DNA of 64,000 nucleotides, taken from assembly GCF_011046555.1 (NCBI RefSeq), contig NZ_CP049246.1:1674001-1738000 (forward strand), in the 5' to 3' direction. Positions within the stretch are counted from its first letter, which is position 1, and each line of letters begins with the position of its first letter. Under the pieces are notes generated by a model. That model made no database searches, had not been told where the DNA came from, and saw only the letters and a list, made by a program, of their open reading frames with translations. The stretch is from Sphingobacterium lactis (GTDB lineage Bacteria > Bacteroidota > Bacteroidia > Sphingobacteriales > Sphingobacteriaceae). A program made the translations under genes and the position numbers. This document shows positions 1 through 9,958 of the stretch, piece after piece.

Positions 1-1349
1 AGGGGATCCGCTTGACGCTGATCGACGAGCGTGAGATCCTGGAGAATGGCGAGTTCAAGTCCAATACGTTCTTCTCCGAGGGCGGATTGCAGGAATTCGT
101 GAAATTTCTGGATGGAAACAGGACTTCCCTGATTCCCGATCCGATCTATGTGGAAGGCATAAAGCAAGGTATCCCTGTGGAATTGGCCCTGCAGTACAAC
201 GATACCTATTCCGAGAACGTGCATTCGTATGTGAATAACATCAACACGATCGAAGGTGGATCGCACGTGGCAGGTTTCCGTAGGGGACTGACGCGTACGT
301 TGAAGAAATATGCCGATGATTCCGGTCTTTTGAAGAACCTGAAAGTGGACATCCAAGGGGATGACTTCCGTGAAGGATTGACAGCGGTAATCTCCGTTAA
401 GGTTGCAGAGCCACAATTCGAGGGACAGACCAAGACGAAATTGGGGAACTCCGAAGTAATGGGTGCCGTGGATGTTGCCGTAGGGGAGATCCTGAGCATG
501 TACCTAGAGGAAAACCCGAAGGAAGCGAAGCAGATCGTGCAGAAGGTAGTTATTGCGGCACAGGCACGTGCGGCAGCGCGTAAGGCGCGGGAGCTCGTGC
601 AGCGCAAGACGGTGATGGGCGGATCAGGCCTTCCCGGAAAATTGGCCGACTGTTCGGACCGCGATCCGCAAAAATGTGAGATCTTCTTCGTCGAGGGTGA
701 CTCGGCGGGTGGTACCGCAAAACAAGGCCGTGACCGTGCTACACAGGCCATCATGCCGTTGCGGGGTAAGATCCTCAACGTAGAGAAGGCCATGGAACAT
801 AAGATCTATGAGAATGAAGAGATCAAGAACATGTTCACCGCATTGGGCGTGAGCATCGGTACAGCGGAAGATTCCAAAGCGCTGAACATCGAAAAACTTC
901 GTTACCACAAGATCATCATCATGACGGATGCCGATGTCGACGGTTCGCACATTGCGACGCTACTGTTGACATTCTACTTCCGTTACATGAAAGAACTGAT
1001 CGAACGTGGATATGTCTATATCGCAACACCGCCGCTTTACTTGGTGAAGAAAGGTAAGGATTTCGAATATGCATGGACGGAAGATCAGCGCCTTGCAGCA
1101 ATCCAGCGCCTGAAAGGTGCCGGAAAAGAAGACAGTGTACATGTACAGCGCTATAAAGGTCTTGGTGAGATGAACGCGGAACAGCTATGGGAAACCACCA
1201 TGGATCCGGAAAGACGTACACTTCGTCAAGTAACCATTGAAAATGCAGCAGAATGTGACCGTGTATTCTCCATGTTGATGGGCGATGAGGTGGCTCCACG
1301 CCGCGAGTTCATCGAGCAGAATGCGCGCTATGCGAAAATTGATATTTAA
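1..1349 (+). CDS. gyrB: DNA gyrase subunit B, 3' part (5' end outside window)
   Basis: This is the C-terminal part of the ATPase subunit of DNA gyrase, which works with GyrA to introduce negative supercoils. The frame is open from the first complete codon (base 3) and reads [10 protein letters not shown], so the true start lies upstream. Visible parts are the end of the transducer domain, the Toprim motif [14 protein letters not shown], the metal-binding DADVDGSHI motif and the C-terminal [15 protein letters not shown] block that contacts GyrA. The protein ends about 50 residues after that block, as in gyrases without the long enterobacterial insert. ParE is the main alternative, but the [10 protein letters not shown] block and the TLRQV ending favour GyrB. 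A strong hairpin terminator follows. Confidence 0.95.
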   Translation, partial: GIRLTLIDEREILENGEFKSNTFFSEGGLQEFVKFLDGNRTSLIPDPIYVEGIKQGIPVELALQYNDTYSENVHSYVNNINTIEGGSHVAGFRRGLTRTLKKYADDSGLLKNLKVDIQGDDFREGLTAVISVKVAEPQFEGQTKTKLGNSEVMGAVDVAVGEILSMYLEENPKEAKQIVQKVVIAAQARAAARKARELVQRKTVMGGSGLPGKLADCSDRDPQKCEIFFVEGDSAGGTAKQGRDRATQAIMPLRGKILNVEKAMEHKIYENEEIKNMFTALGVSIGTAEDSKALNIEKLRYHKIIIMTDADVDGSHIATLLLTFYFRYMKELIERGYVYIATPPLYLVKKGKDFEYAWTEDQRLAAIQRLKGAGKEDSVHVQRYKGLGEMNAEQLWETTMDPERRTLRQVTIENAAECDRVFSMLMGDEVAPRREFIEQNARYAKIDI

Positions 1350-1370
1350 GAGCATTTTCCATGCTTTCGA

Positions 1371-1402
1371 AAAGGAGTTGGCCAACTGGTCAACTCCTTT
1401 TT
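1371..1402 (+). terminator. Rho-independent terminator of gyrB
   Basis: Ten-base arms AAAGGAGTTG and CAACTCCTTT pair around a 10-base loop, followed by a short T run. It lies 21 bases after the gyrB stop codon. Confidence 0.8.
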
Positions 1403-1525
1403 GTTTGCTATGCGGAATGATTTAATATGCGATTCCGTTCCCTTATTAATCTCTTCAACTATTCCTAATGTTCCCTTTACAATGCCTACCTAGATTAGCA
1501 ATGGCAGAGCATCTGTATTTGGAAC

Positions 1526-3577
1526 ATGGATATGATATGTGTAAAATTTCTTGGTGTGGCGTGCCTTATTGGGCAGGTGGGCCTGGCATGTGCACAGACG
1601 GGAGCTGAAAACATCGATGAATTGATCGCTGGACAGGTAGGGGATGAAGCGGCTATGACGCTTGATTTTGTCGAACAGGCCGAACAGCTGGAGCAGCTGT
1701 TGCGCAAGCCCATTGATCTCAATTCTGGAACGGAAAAAGACTTTGCAGCCCTATTTTTCCTGAGCCCATACCAACAGTCCATGCTGCTGGCGCACCGGCA
1801 ACAGAGTGGACCCTTCCAGTCCGTCCTGGAATTGCAGGCCATTCCCGGATTCAATCTGGAAACTGTGGAGCGGATGATGCCCTATGTCCATGTAGGCCGT
1901 ATTTCTGACTTGACGTTTAAATCTTTGCCGGCAGTCCGTTCCTGGCGCGGTTCCTGGATGAGCACCTATGGCCGGCCCTTCCAACTGCAGCGTGGCTATC
2001 GAATTACCGACTCCGACCGATCCCGCTATTTGGGCACTGCAGATCGCTTGGTGAACCGTTTCCGGTTGCACTACCTCCAAACACTGTCCATGCACCTCAA
2101 TATGAAAAAGGATGCGGGAGAACCGTACTTCAGCGACCGTCAGCAATATGGTTTCGACCATTATTCCGGGAGCATCCAGATCCGTGATCCATTTGGGTTG
2201 GATAAGATGATCCTGGGCGATTATCAACTTCAATTCGGACAAGGGTTAGTTATGTGGAATGGCGGTATCTTTGGCAAGGGTGCAGCCGCAGCTCAGGTTA
2301 TGCAGCAGGCGGGAGGATTGCGCCCACATACCGGGCTTATGGAAACGGGCTTTCAGCGTGGCATTGCGGCGGAGTACAGCGTGCGCCATTTTCGTATAAC
2401 ACCTTTCGCATCCATCAATCGGCTCTCATCGACAGGAAAGATGAACAGAGGCATGGAGGTGGTGACCTCCATCAACAACTCCGGTTTACACCGAACACCA
2501 ACGGAGCTCAGGAATAGAAAAAATCTTAGCCAGTATGTGTATGGAGCCAATATGACCTATCAAAAAAGCAATTTTGCCATGGGTGGAACCTATGTAATTA
2601 CGCAGTTCAATCGGTATCTCAAGTTGAATAATCAGGCCTATAGCCGATACCGTTTCGAAGGGCATGTCCTTCAGAATATGGGTTTGCATTACCAATATAC
2701 CTGGCGCAATCTGCTTTTCTTTGGCGAGTCCGCACTAAGTTTCCCTGGGGGCATGGCCCATAACCACGGCATGCTTGCCGGCTTGGGCCCCAAACTGTCC
2801 GCCTCTTTTAGCTTCCGCGATTACCAAAGGAACTACCGGCATTTCTTTGCTCGGTCTTTTCAGGATCAGTCCACCCTGGGAAATGAGCGTGGCCTCCATT
2901 TTACCCTGGTCTACCACCCCACCAGGAAATTGGAATGGGCCAGTTCGGTCGATCTTATGGCTTTCCCGTGGTTGAAATTCCGAACGCGCGAACCAAGCCG
3001 TGCGCTACAGGTACAGTCGCAATGGAGCAATATATGGTACAAAAAGGGTCACCTGCGCCTGCGTTACCAATACCGCTATTTCCAGGAGAATTACCCAGCG
3101 GTACTCAACGTGCAAGAAGGCATTGCCGACGTCGCCCGGCAACAGTTGCGGCTGCAGTTTCAATATGCCGTGCATCCTCGCTGGCAGATCGGCAATGCTG
3201 TAGAAGGCAAACTTTTCCAGAAGACCGGACATGAAGAGGATATTGGCTTTATGGTCCTGCAGGATCTCGCCTGGAAGGACTTGCCTAAATCCGTTTCTGG
3301 AAATTTGAGATTGGCCTATTTCCGGGTAGATAGTTACGAAGCCCGCATCTTTACCTTCGAAAGAGATGTACTCTATGGGTTTGGATTCCCGTCCTTCTAT
3401 CGACATGGATTCCGCTTCTACCTGAATAAAAAAATTAAACTTTCCAAAGGTCTGGACGCATGGGCGCGCTACGCCCATACCACCTATTTCGGGGAAGAAA
3501 AGATCGGTTCGGGACTCACAGAGATCCGTGGTAACCAACGGAGTGATTTTAAGATTCAGGTGCGCTATTCGTGGTAA
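1526..3577 (+). CDS. Secreted helix-hairpin-helix (ComEA-like) protein with outer-membrane beta-barrel
   Basis: The 683-residue protein starts with a signal peptide (residues 1 to about 24, ending ACAQ). Residues about 60-124 form a tandem helix-hairpin-helix region like ComEA: IDLNSGTEKDF, then GPFQSVLELQAIPGF. ComEA proteins bind double-stranded DNA during transformation. The remaining 550 or so residues are rich in aromatic, Arg and Gly residues in alternating patterns (for example GDYQLQFGQGLVMWNGG) and end in FKIQVRYSW, the pattern of an outer-membrane beta-barrel. The stop codon overlaps the comEC start in TAATG, so the two are probably translationally coupled. Family knowledge: HhH proteins of this size occur in Bacteroidota. 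A role in bringing DNA across the outer membrane is inference. An ATG two codons in (MICVKF) is another possible start. Confidence 0.75.
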   Translation: MDMICVKFLGVACLIGQVGLACAQTGAENIDELIAGQVGDEAAMTLDFVEQAEQLEQLLRKPIDLNSGTEKDFAALFFLSPYQQSMLLAHRQQSGPFQSVLELQAIPGFNLETVERMMPYVHVGRISDLTFKSLPAVRSWRGSWMSTYGRPFQLQRGYRITDSDRSRYLGTADRLVNRFRLHYLQTLSMHLNMKKDAGEPYFSDRQQYGFDHYSGSIQIRDPFGLDKMILGDYQLQFGQGLVMWNGGIFGKGAAAAQVMQQAGGLRPHTGLMETGFQRGIAAEYSVRHFRITPFASINRLSSTGKMNRGMEVVTSINNSGLHRTPTELRNRKNLSQYVYGANMTYQKSNFAMGGTYVITQFNRYLKLNNQAYSRYRFEGHVLQNMGLHYQYTWRNLLFFGESALSFPGGMAHNHGMLAGLGPKLSASFSFRDYQRNYRHFFARSFQDQSTLGNERGLHFTLVYHPTRKLEWASSVDLMAFPWLKFRTREPSRALQVQSQWSNIWYKKGHLRLRYQYRYFQENYPAVLNVQEGIADVARQQLRLQFQYAVHPRWQIGNAVEGKLFQKTGHEEDIGFMVLQDLAWKDLPKSVSGNLRLAYFRVDSYEARIFTFERDVLYGFGFPSFYRHGFRFYLNKKIKLSKGLDAWARYAHTTYFGEEKIGSGLTEIRGNQRSDFKIQVRYSW

Positions 3578-5616
3578 TGGAAAACCTGAAGAATAGCTCT
3601 TTTCAACATGTACCATTCCTGCGGATCACCCTCTTTTTTGGACTCGGCATCACGACGGCATCCGTAGGTGAAGAAGGGTGTGAGTTGCTGCCCGTTGTAG
3701 GGATCTTCCTGCTGGTTTTATCTCTGTTTATTTGGCTATTATTTTATCTTGGTTATCAGCGGGTTGGCACAATGCTCATGTATGCCACCTTATTTATAGC
3801 AGGGTTTTATCATTATGCAATGTATGTAAAGCATCCTGATTTTCAGATCGATCGCCCACAAACCTTTGTGGCGCGGATTACCGAAGAACCTCGTGTGTCT
3901 GAAGGTGCTGTCCGCACCTCCCTGCGTTTGATGGCCTGGAAAAAGGAAACCGACTGGTTGCCAACGGAATTGCCAATTGTCGCAAGTTTCTGGCGGAATG
4001 ATAGCTTAGCGACCCTACAGCTAGGGGATACCATTGCATTCCGAGGGGCTATAAAGATGTTGGAACCCCCGCTCAATCCCGAGCAGTTTGATTATGCCAG
4101 GTACTTAAAGAGCAAAGGGATTTTTTATGATGCATTCGTTCCACTGGATGCGGTAAAGGTGCTGGGCAGTGCTGAAAAAGGAAAGAGGGTGTTGCATACA
4201 ATGCGAATGTCCCTACACCGAAAATTCAGTACCTATATTCCGGACAGCGAAGCGCATCAGATTGCTGCTGCCATTGGTTTTGGCTACCGGGCAAACCTCT
4301 CGCAGGACGTATTGGAAGCCTTTGCCAATACAGGGACCATCCATGTGCTCAGTGTTTCCGGGTTTCATGTCAGCTTGATGTTCCTGCTGGTGACGATGTT
4401 ATTCAAACCGATGGACAGGATTCCGTATGGGCGTTCCTTTCGTTTTGTCCTTGTCCTGCTCCTTATTTGGCTCTATGCTGCAATCTGTGGTTTTGAACCT
4501 GCAGTACTGCGTGCAACGGTCATGTTCAGTATTTTCCTGATCGGTTATTGGCATACGCGAACGGTATTGTCGCTCAATACGTTGTTTCTATCCATGTTCA
4601 TTCTCATTGTGATCGATCCTTTTATGCTGTTCGATGTCGGATTTCAATTGTCCTATCTAGCCGTGCTGGGCATTTTGCTGTTCTATCCCATATTGCAGGC
4701 AATGTATCTGCCCAAGCGCCGGAAACTACAGCATCTGGTTAATCTCTGTTATGTATCCATTGCAGCGCAGCTGACCACCACAAGTTTGGCACTATTCTAT
4801 TTTCACCAGTTCCCCACATATTTCCTGCCCGCAAACCTGTTGCTGACCTTCCCCTCAACGGCCATTCTCTACCTGGGATTTTTCCTTATGCTATGTCCGG
4901 TTGATGTGCTTAACTCCTGGGTTGGCTATTTGCTGGAGAAATTGATCCTCTACAGTTTTCAGCTGTTGCAATGGATCGATTCACTGCCTTTTGCCAGTTT
5001 ACAGGGATTGCCATCCTCTTTGTGGGCCCTGCTGTTGAGTTATGGTGTTCTCCTGCTCCTCATACTGGCGATTCGTAGGCATGCTAAAGCAGCTTTAATG
5101 GTGGCAGGGGTACTGTTTATTGGTCTATTGCAAGCGCTGTTCTGGCAGCGTTGGCAGGAGCAGGGATTTCGTGGGGTAAAAATCTACCAAATGCATAAGC
5201 AGATCGCCATTGCCCTGATCGATCGAGGTGCCGTGACGCTGATCAGCACCTTGGATTCCCTGAACCATGCCCACCTGCGGTTTGCAGTCCATCCCGATCT
5301 TAAGCGGTATGCTGCATTGGAACATATCCAATTCGAACACCTGGTTGTGGATAGTACGGATTATTTTATTTCCTGGCAAGATACGTTCCACATACAGGTG
5401 AAGAACATGTCTGGACCAACGAATAGTAATGCAGATCTGACACTGGTCCGAAAAAATGTGAAAATCTCCCCAACCGATGCGCGTGGTCTTGTGATTTTTG
5501 ATGCTTCCAATTCTCAAACCTACTTGGATCAAGTACAGGTGGAATTGGCGGGAGGAAAGCTGCCCTATTATATTTTAAAGGATAATTTTGCGTATGTTTG
5601 GCGTTGGGAGTTATGA
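3577..5616 (+). CDS. comEC: ComEC/Rec2 family DNA-uptake channel, without metallo-beta-lactamase domain
   Basis: ComEC is the inner-membrane channel that moves single-stranded DNA into the cytoplasm during natural transformation. The N-terminus has several membrane helices followed by a soluble domain (about residues 85-200). The competence core begins near residue 235 and contains GTIHVLSVSGFHVSL, matching the family GTxHxLxxSGxH signature, followed by many membrane helices to about residue 520. The C-terminal 150 residues lack the HxHxDH motif of the beta-lactamase-like nuclease domain found in longer ComECs. The start is taken at the ATG sharing an A with the upstream stop (TAATG); a GTG two codons earlier is less likely. 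The end overlaps recQ. Length is 679 residues. Confidence 0.9.
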   Translation: MENLKNSSFQHVPFLRITLFFGLGITTASVGEEGCELLPVVGIFLLVLSLFIWLLFYLGYQRVGTMLMYATLFIAGFYHYAMYVKHPDFQIDRPQTFVARITEEPRVSEGAVRTSLRLMAWKKETDWLPTELPIVASFWRNDSLATLQLGDTIAFRGAIKMLEPPLNPEQFDYARYLKSKGIFYDAFVPLDAVKVLGSAEKGKRVLHTMRMSLHRKFSTYIPDSEAHQIAAAIGFGYRANLSQDVLEAFANTGTIHVLSVSGFHVSLMFLLVTMLFKPMDRIPYGRSFRFVLVLLLIWLYAAICGFEPAVLRATVMFSIFLIGYWHTRTVLSLNTLFLSMFILIVIDPFMLFDVGFQLSYLAVLGILLFYPILQAMYLPKRRKLQHLVNLCYVSIAAQLTTTSLALFYFHQFPTYFLPANLLLTFPSTAILYLGFFLMLCPVDVLNSWVGYLLEKLILYSFQLLQWIDSLPFASLQGLPSSLWALLLSYGVLLLLILAIRRHAKAALMVAGVLFIGLLQALFWQRWQEQGFRGVKIYQMHKQIAIALIDRGAVTLISTLDSLNHAHLRFAVHPDLKRYAALEHIQFEHLVVDSTDYFISWQDTFHIQVKNMSGPTNSNADLTLVRKNVKISPTDARGLVIFDASNSQTYLDQVQVELAGGKLPYYILKDNFAYVWRWEL

Positions 5617-7514
5617 TGGAAAAAACAAGTTTATCCATATTGAAAACATATTGGGGGTATGATCGATTCCGGCCTTTGCAGGAAGAGATTATCCATGATA
5701 TTCTATTGGGTAAAGATACCTTGGCCCTGATGCCCACGGGGGGTGGTAAGTCCTTGTGTTTTCAGGTTCCAGCCATGATGCAGGATGGAATCTGCATTGT
5801 GGTGAGCCCATTGATTGCCCTGATGAAGGACCAGGTGGAGAACCTCCGTAAGCGGAACATCAAGGCCATCGCCATTTATTCGGGTATGTCCCATCGGGAG
5901 GTGGACATTGCTTTGGATAACTGCATTTTTGGGGACATCAAATTCCTATACCTTGCACCCGAACGACTGTATAATGACATGGTGCAGGAGCGTATCAAGC
6001 ACATGCCGGTCAACCTCTTCGCCATTGATGAGGCCCATTGTATTTCCCAATGGGGTTACGACTTTCGACCTTCTTATCTTGAATTGAGCCATCTGCGGTC
6101 CCTAAAGCCCAATGTGCCCTTTCTTGCCCTGACAGCAACCGCCACGCCACGTGTGGTGACCGATATACAGGAAAAATTGGGATTCAGATCCGAGAATGTG
6201 CTATCCAAGAGTTTCCGTCGGGAAAATTTGGCCTATATGGTCCTGCCGGAAGAAAATAAGATGGGCCGCATGCTGAAGGTGATCACCAAGATCGGCGGGA
6301 CAGGAATAGTGTATGTCCGCAATAGACGGGAAACCCAAGAAGTTGCTCGATACCTGCTAAATCATGGGATATCTGCCGATTTCTACCACGCCGGTCTGGA
6401 TATGCAGACCCGTTCCAAGAAACAGGATGCTTGGACAAATAACCAGACCCGTGTGATCGTGGCGACCAATGCCTTTGGGATGGGTATCGATAAAGCGGAG
6501 GTCCGCTTTGTGATCCACCTGGATATTCCCGATTTCCTGGAGGCCTATTATCAGGAGGCGGGACGTGCAGGCCGTGATGGCAAGAAGGCCTATCCTGTAT
6601 TGCTCTACCAACAGGCGGATCGAGACGAACTGTGGGAGAGCATTGACCAGAATTTTCCGGATTTTCAATATATCCAACAGGTTTACCACCATGTCTGCAA
6701 TTATTTTCAGATCGCCTACGGCGCCGGACAGGGCATGACCTATGACTTCGATGTCGTGGACTTCGCGAAGAAGTATAAACTGGAGGTCATCAAGTGCCTC
6801 AGTGCATTCAAGTTTCTGGAAAGGGATAAATGGTTGTCGCTCAGCGAATCCGTTTATTTACCGTCTAGGTTTAAGTTTGAGGTGGACTTCCAGGAACTGT
6901 ATAAATTTCAGGTGCAGAGCGTACATTTTGACCCCTTGATAAAAGCCATTCTGCGCATTTACGGCGGTGTCTTTGATTTCTATGTGGCCATCAATGAATT
7001 CGAATTGGCAAAGAAGATCGGCAAGCCCTCTGAGGAGGTGGTCCGGATGTTGAACCTGATGCAGAAACAGGAAATCGCTTCCTATATCGCAAAAACCGAT
7101 TCCCCGCAGATGCAGTTCCTACAAGCCCGTGTGGATTACAAGAACCTGTACATCGATACCCAGTTCATTGCCGTGCGCAAAAGCCATAAAGAAGAACAGG
7201 TAAAAGCCATTTATGGCTACTTGGATGAAAAAGTATGCCGCAGTTTAGCCCTCCAGCGCTATTTCGGTGAGGAGGTGGAAGAACCTTGTGGTGCATGTGA
7301 CCTCTGTTTGGTGAAAGCGCATAAAGCAGGTCTCGATGAATCCATCGGCAAGAAGATCCAATACCTGTTATTGGATTCTCCACGTACCCTGCACGCACTT
7401 ATCGACGCCATCGATATGGGGAGTGAGGATGATCGATTGCGCGTTTTCCGCCAATTACTGGATGCAGGAACCATTCTCCTGAAAGAGGAGACATACCATT
7501 GGAATGCATTGTAG
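5613..7514 (+). CDS. recQ: ATP-dependent DNA helicase RecQ
   Basis: RecQ is a 3'-5' superfamily 2 helicase that unwinds recombination and stalled-fork structures. Walker A PTGGGKS lies at residues 41-47. Motif II is IDEAHCISQWGYDFRPSY, with the RecQ-specific aromatic-rich loop after it. The second RecA-like domain ends with QEAGRAGRDG, and the zinc-binding RQC part shows CGACDLC near residue 560. Length is 633 residues, close to E. coli RecQ (about 610); no clear HRDC domain is visible at the C-terminus. Two ATGs (5613, 5616) overlap or abut the comEC stop, so translation is probably coupled. Its place behind comEC suggests handling of incoming or recombining DNA, which is inference. Confidence 0.95.
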   Translation: MMEKTSLSILKTYWGYDRFRPLQEEIIHDILLGKDTLALMPTGGGKSLCFQVPAMMQDGICIVVSPLIALMKDQVENLRKRNIKAIAIYSGMSHREVDIALDNCIFGDIKFLYLAPERLYNDMVQERIKHMPVNLFAIDEAHCISQWGYDFRPSYLELSHLRSLKPNVPFLALTATATPRVVTDIQEKLGFRSENVLSKSFRRENLAYMVLPEENKMGRMLKVITKIGGTGIVYVRNRRETQEVARYLLNHGISADFYHAGLDMQTRSKKQDAWTNNQTRVIVATNAFGMGIDKAEVRFVIHLDIPDFLEAYYQEAGRAGRDGKKAYPVLLYQQADRDELWESIDQNFPDFQYIQQVYHHVCNYFQIAYGAGQGMTYDFDVVDFAKKYKLEVIKCLSAFKFLERDKWLSLSESVYLPSRFKFEVDFQELYKFQVQSVHFDPLIKAILRIYGGVFDFYVAINEFELAKKIGKPSEEVVRMLNLMQKQEIASYIAKTDSPQMQFLQARVDYKNLYIDTQFIAVRKSHKEEQVKAIYGYLDEKVCRSLALQRYFGEEVEEPCGACDLCLVKAHKAGLDESIGKKIQYLLLDSPRTLHALIDAIDMGSEDDRLRVFRQLLDAGTILLKEETYHWNAL

Positions 7515-7633
7515 CACGATAAATTTCACGGCAATTTCACCCTAATCTAGAGGCTAATTGATTTGTTTCCATTAGTTTGTGTGCTCTATTGATAAAAAAT
7601 CCTATCTTTAATAGTAACCAAATAAACTTTTGT

Positions 7634-9886
7634 ATGGAACATTTTATCATCTATTTACCTGCAGCTCTCGCGCTGTTGGGTCTACTGTTCATGTTTGTAA
7701 AGGCGGGTTGGGTTGGCAAACAGGATGCCGGGGAGGACCGGATGCAATTTATTTCCAAAAGTATCAAAGAGGGAGCTATGGCATTCCTCAAGGCGGAATA
7801 TAAGATTCTCTTTATTTTCGTCATCATTGCGGCCATTGCCCTTTTCGTGGTGTCCACGCTGGTGGAAACAACGCATTGGATTATTGTTGTTGCGTTCATC
7901 TTCGGTGCTTTCTTTTCTGCGCTTGCAGGGAATATCGGGATGCGCATTGCGACCAGTGCCAATGTACGGACCACCCAGGCAGCCCGAACGAGCTTGCCTC
8001 AGGCCTTGAAGGTTTCCTTTTCAGGCGGAACGGTTATGGGCCTTGGTGTTGCGGGATTGGCGGTGTTGGGCCTCAGTATCTTCTTTCTGCTTTTCTTGCG
8101 GATGTTCCTTACGGAAGGCGGTAATTTCTATCAGGAGATGACCGTTGTGTTGGAAGCCTTAGCGGGCTTTTCCCTAGGTGCTGAATCCATTGCACTTTTT
8201 GCACGTGTTGGTGGCGGTATCTATACCAAAGCGGCCGATGTGGGTGCGGATTTGGTGGGTAAGGTGGAAGCGGGCATTCCCGAGGACGATCCGCGCAACC
8301 CAGCAACCATTGCGGATAATGTGGGTGATAACGTTGGGGATGTCGCTGGAATGGGAGCCGATCTGTTCGGGTCTTATGTCGCAACGGTATTGGCCTCGAT
8401 GGTGCTCGGAAATTACATCATCAAGGATATGTCCGAAGTAAATGGTGCACCGTTCACAGATGCCTTCATGGGCATGGGTCCCATCCTATTGCCGATCGTG
8501 ATCGCTGGCGTAGGGATCTTGGCTTCCATCATCGGAACTTTCTTGGTGAAGGTGTCCAGCAATGATGCCAAGGAGAATCAGGTGCAGAAGGCCCTGAATA
8601 CCGGAAACTGGACTTCGATAATCCTGACGGTCATTGCCTGTTATTTCTTGATTCAATATATGCTTCCCGAAGTGATCCAGATGAAATTCTTCGGTGAAGG
8701 CTACATCGATATTCCCCGGATGAATGTGTTCTATTCGACCATCGTCGGGCTGGCTGTTGGCGGATTGATTTCCGCTTTCACGGAATTCTATACCGGCTTG
8801 GGAAAAAAACCGGTATTGAATATCGTACAGAATTCGTCAACAGGTGCAGCGACGAATATCATCGCTGGTTTGGCAACGGGAATGAAGTCTACAGCGTCTT
8901 CTGTAATTCTATTTGCTGCTGCCATTTGGGGGTCCTATGAATTGGCGGGATTCTATGGTGTGGCCATTGCAGCATCGGCCATGATGGCAACAACAGCGAT
9001 GCAGTTGGCTATTGACGCCTTCGGTCCGATTGCCGATAATGCCGGCGGTATTGCCGAGATGAGCGAACTCCCAAAAGAGGTACGCCAGCGTACCGATGTG
9101 TTGGATTCGGTAGGTAATACAACGGCGGCGGTAGGGAAGGGCTTTGCCATTGCATCGGCAGCATTGACCGCATTGGCACTCTTTGCGGCCTATGTCACCT
9201 TTACGGGAATTGATGGAATCAATATCTTTAAGGCGGATGTGTTGGCCGCGCTATTCATTGGGGGCATGATCCCTGTTGTGTTCTCGGCTTTAGCGATGCA
9301 ATCCGTTGGTAAGGCCGCCATGGATATGGTAAACGAAGTGCGCCGTCAGTTCCGGGAAATTCCAGGGATTCTGGAAGGCACAGGTAAACCTGACTACGGC
9401 AAGTGTGTGGATATATCCACCAAAGCCGCCCTTCGGGAAATGATGCTGCCGGGAGCCATTACCATTATCACACCGATCATCGTCGGTTTTGTGATGGGAG
9501 CAGAGGCATTGGGCGCTTATATGGCCGGTGTAGCGGTATCCGGAGTGATGTGGGCAATCTTTCAGAACAATGCCGGTGGTGCATGGGATAATGCCAAAAA
9601 ATCCTTTGAGGCCGGAGTGATGATCAATGGGGAAATGACCTACAAAGGTTCCGAAGCGCATAAGGCTGCGGTTACTGGAGATACCGTAGGGGATCCATTC
9701 AAGGATACCTCGGGGCCTTCCATGAATATCCTCATCAAATTGACTTGTCTGGTAGGTTTGGTAATCGCACCGATTCTGGGTGGACATACCGTGTCGGAGC
9801 AAGTGAAAAAGGACAAACCTCAGATTGAAAAGGTGGTTGTGTTGAAGAAAGAACCTGTAAAGCAGGTGGAGACCATAAATAGATAA
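7634..9886 (+). CDS. hppA: Membrane-bound ion-translocating pyrophosphatase (K+-dependent type)
   Basis: This is an integral membrane pyrophosphatase that couples hydrolysis of inorganic pyrophosphate to pumping of H+ and/or Na+. The start is placed at [15 protein letters not shown], because the upstream in-frame extension is AT-rich and unlike the family; length is 750 residues with about 16 membrane helices. Substrate-site motifs are [11 protein letters not shown] and [20 protein letters not shown]. The motif [10 protein letters not shown] has Ala where K+-independent enzymes have Lys, so by family knowledge this is a K+-dependent enzyme. A Glu in [10 protein letters not shown] is a candidate ion-coupling residue, but ion choice cannot be settled by eye. 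A lysine-rich tail of about 25 residues follows the last helix. Confidence 0.95.
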   Translation: MEHFIIYLPAALALLGLLFMFVKAGWVGKQDAGEDRMQFISKSIKEGAMAFLKAEYKILFIFVIIAAIALFVVSTLVETTHWIIVVAFIFGAFFSALAGNIGMRIATSANVRTTQAARTSLPQALKVSFSGGTVMGLGVAGLAVLGLSIFFLLFLRMFLTEGGNFYQEMTVVLEALAGFSLGAESIALFARVGGGIYTKAADVGADLVGKVEAGIPEDDPRNPATIADNVGDNVGDVAGMGADLFGSYVATVLASMVLGNYIIKDMSEVNGAPFTDAFMGMGPILLPIVIAGVGILASIIGTFLVKVSSNDAKENQVQKALNTGNWTSIILTVIACYFLIQYMLPEVIQMKFFGEGYIDIPRMNVFYSTIVGLAVGGLISAFTEFYTGLGKKPVLNIVQNSSTGAATNIIAGLATGMKSTASSVILFAAAIWGSYELAGFYGVAIAASAMMATTAMQLAIDAFGPIADNAGGIAEMSELPKEVRQRTDVLDSVGNTTAAVGKGFAIASAALTALALFAAYVTFTGIDGINIFKADVLAALFIGGMIPVVFSALAMQSVGKAAMDMVNEVRRQFREIPGILEGTGKPDYGKCVDISTKAALREMMLPGAITIITPIIVGFVMGAEALGAYMAGVAVSGVMWAIFQNNAGGAWDNAKKSFEAGVMINGEMTYKGSEAHKAAVTGDTVGDPFKDTSGPSMNILIKLTCLVGLVIAPILGGHTVSEQVKKDKPQIEKVVVLKKEPVKQVETINR

Positions 9887-9910
9887 ATAAGAAATTGCAA
9901 TAAAATTGAA

Positions 9911-9942
9911 AAGGCCGATAAGATGACTTATCGGCCTTTTTT
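9911..9942. terminator. Bidirectional terminator between hppA and the macroglobulin gene
   Basis: A perfect 12-bp stem (AAGGCCGATAAG / CTTATCGGCCTT) has an ATGA loop. T residues follow on the plus strand and A residues precede it, so it can end both hppA and the convergent macroglobulin gene. Confidence 0.9.
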
Positions 9943-9958
9943 ATTGCTTGTTGAAATT

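Noticed and set aside
3005-3616. Minus-strand ORF of 203 codons
   Set aside because: Shadow of the HhH-barrel gene; no protein features.
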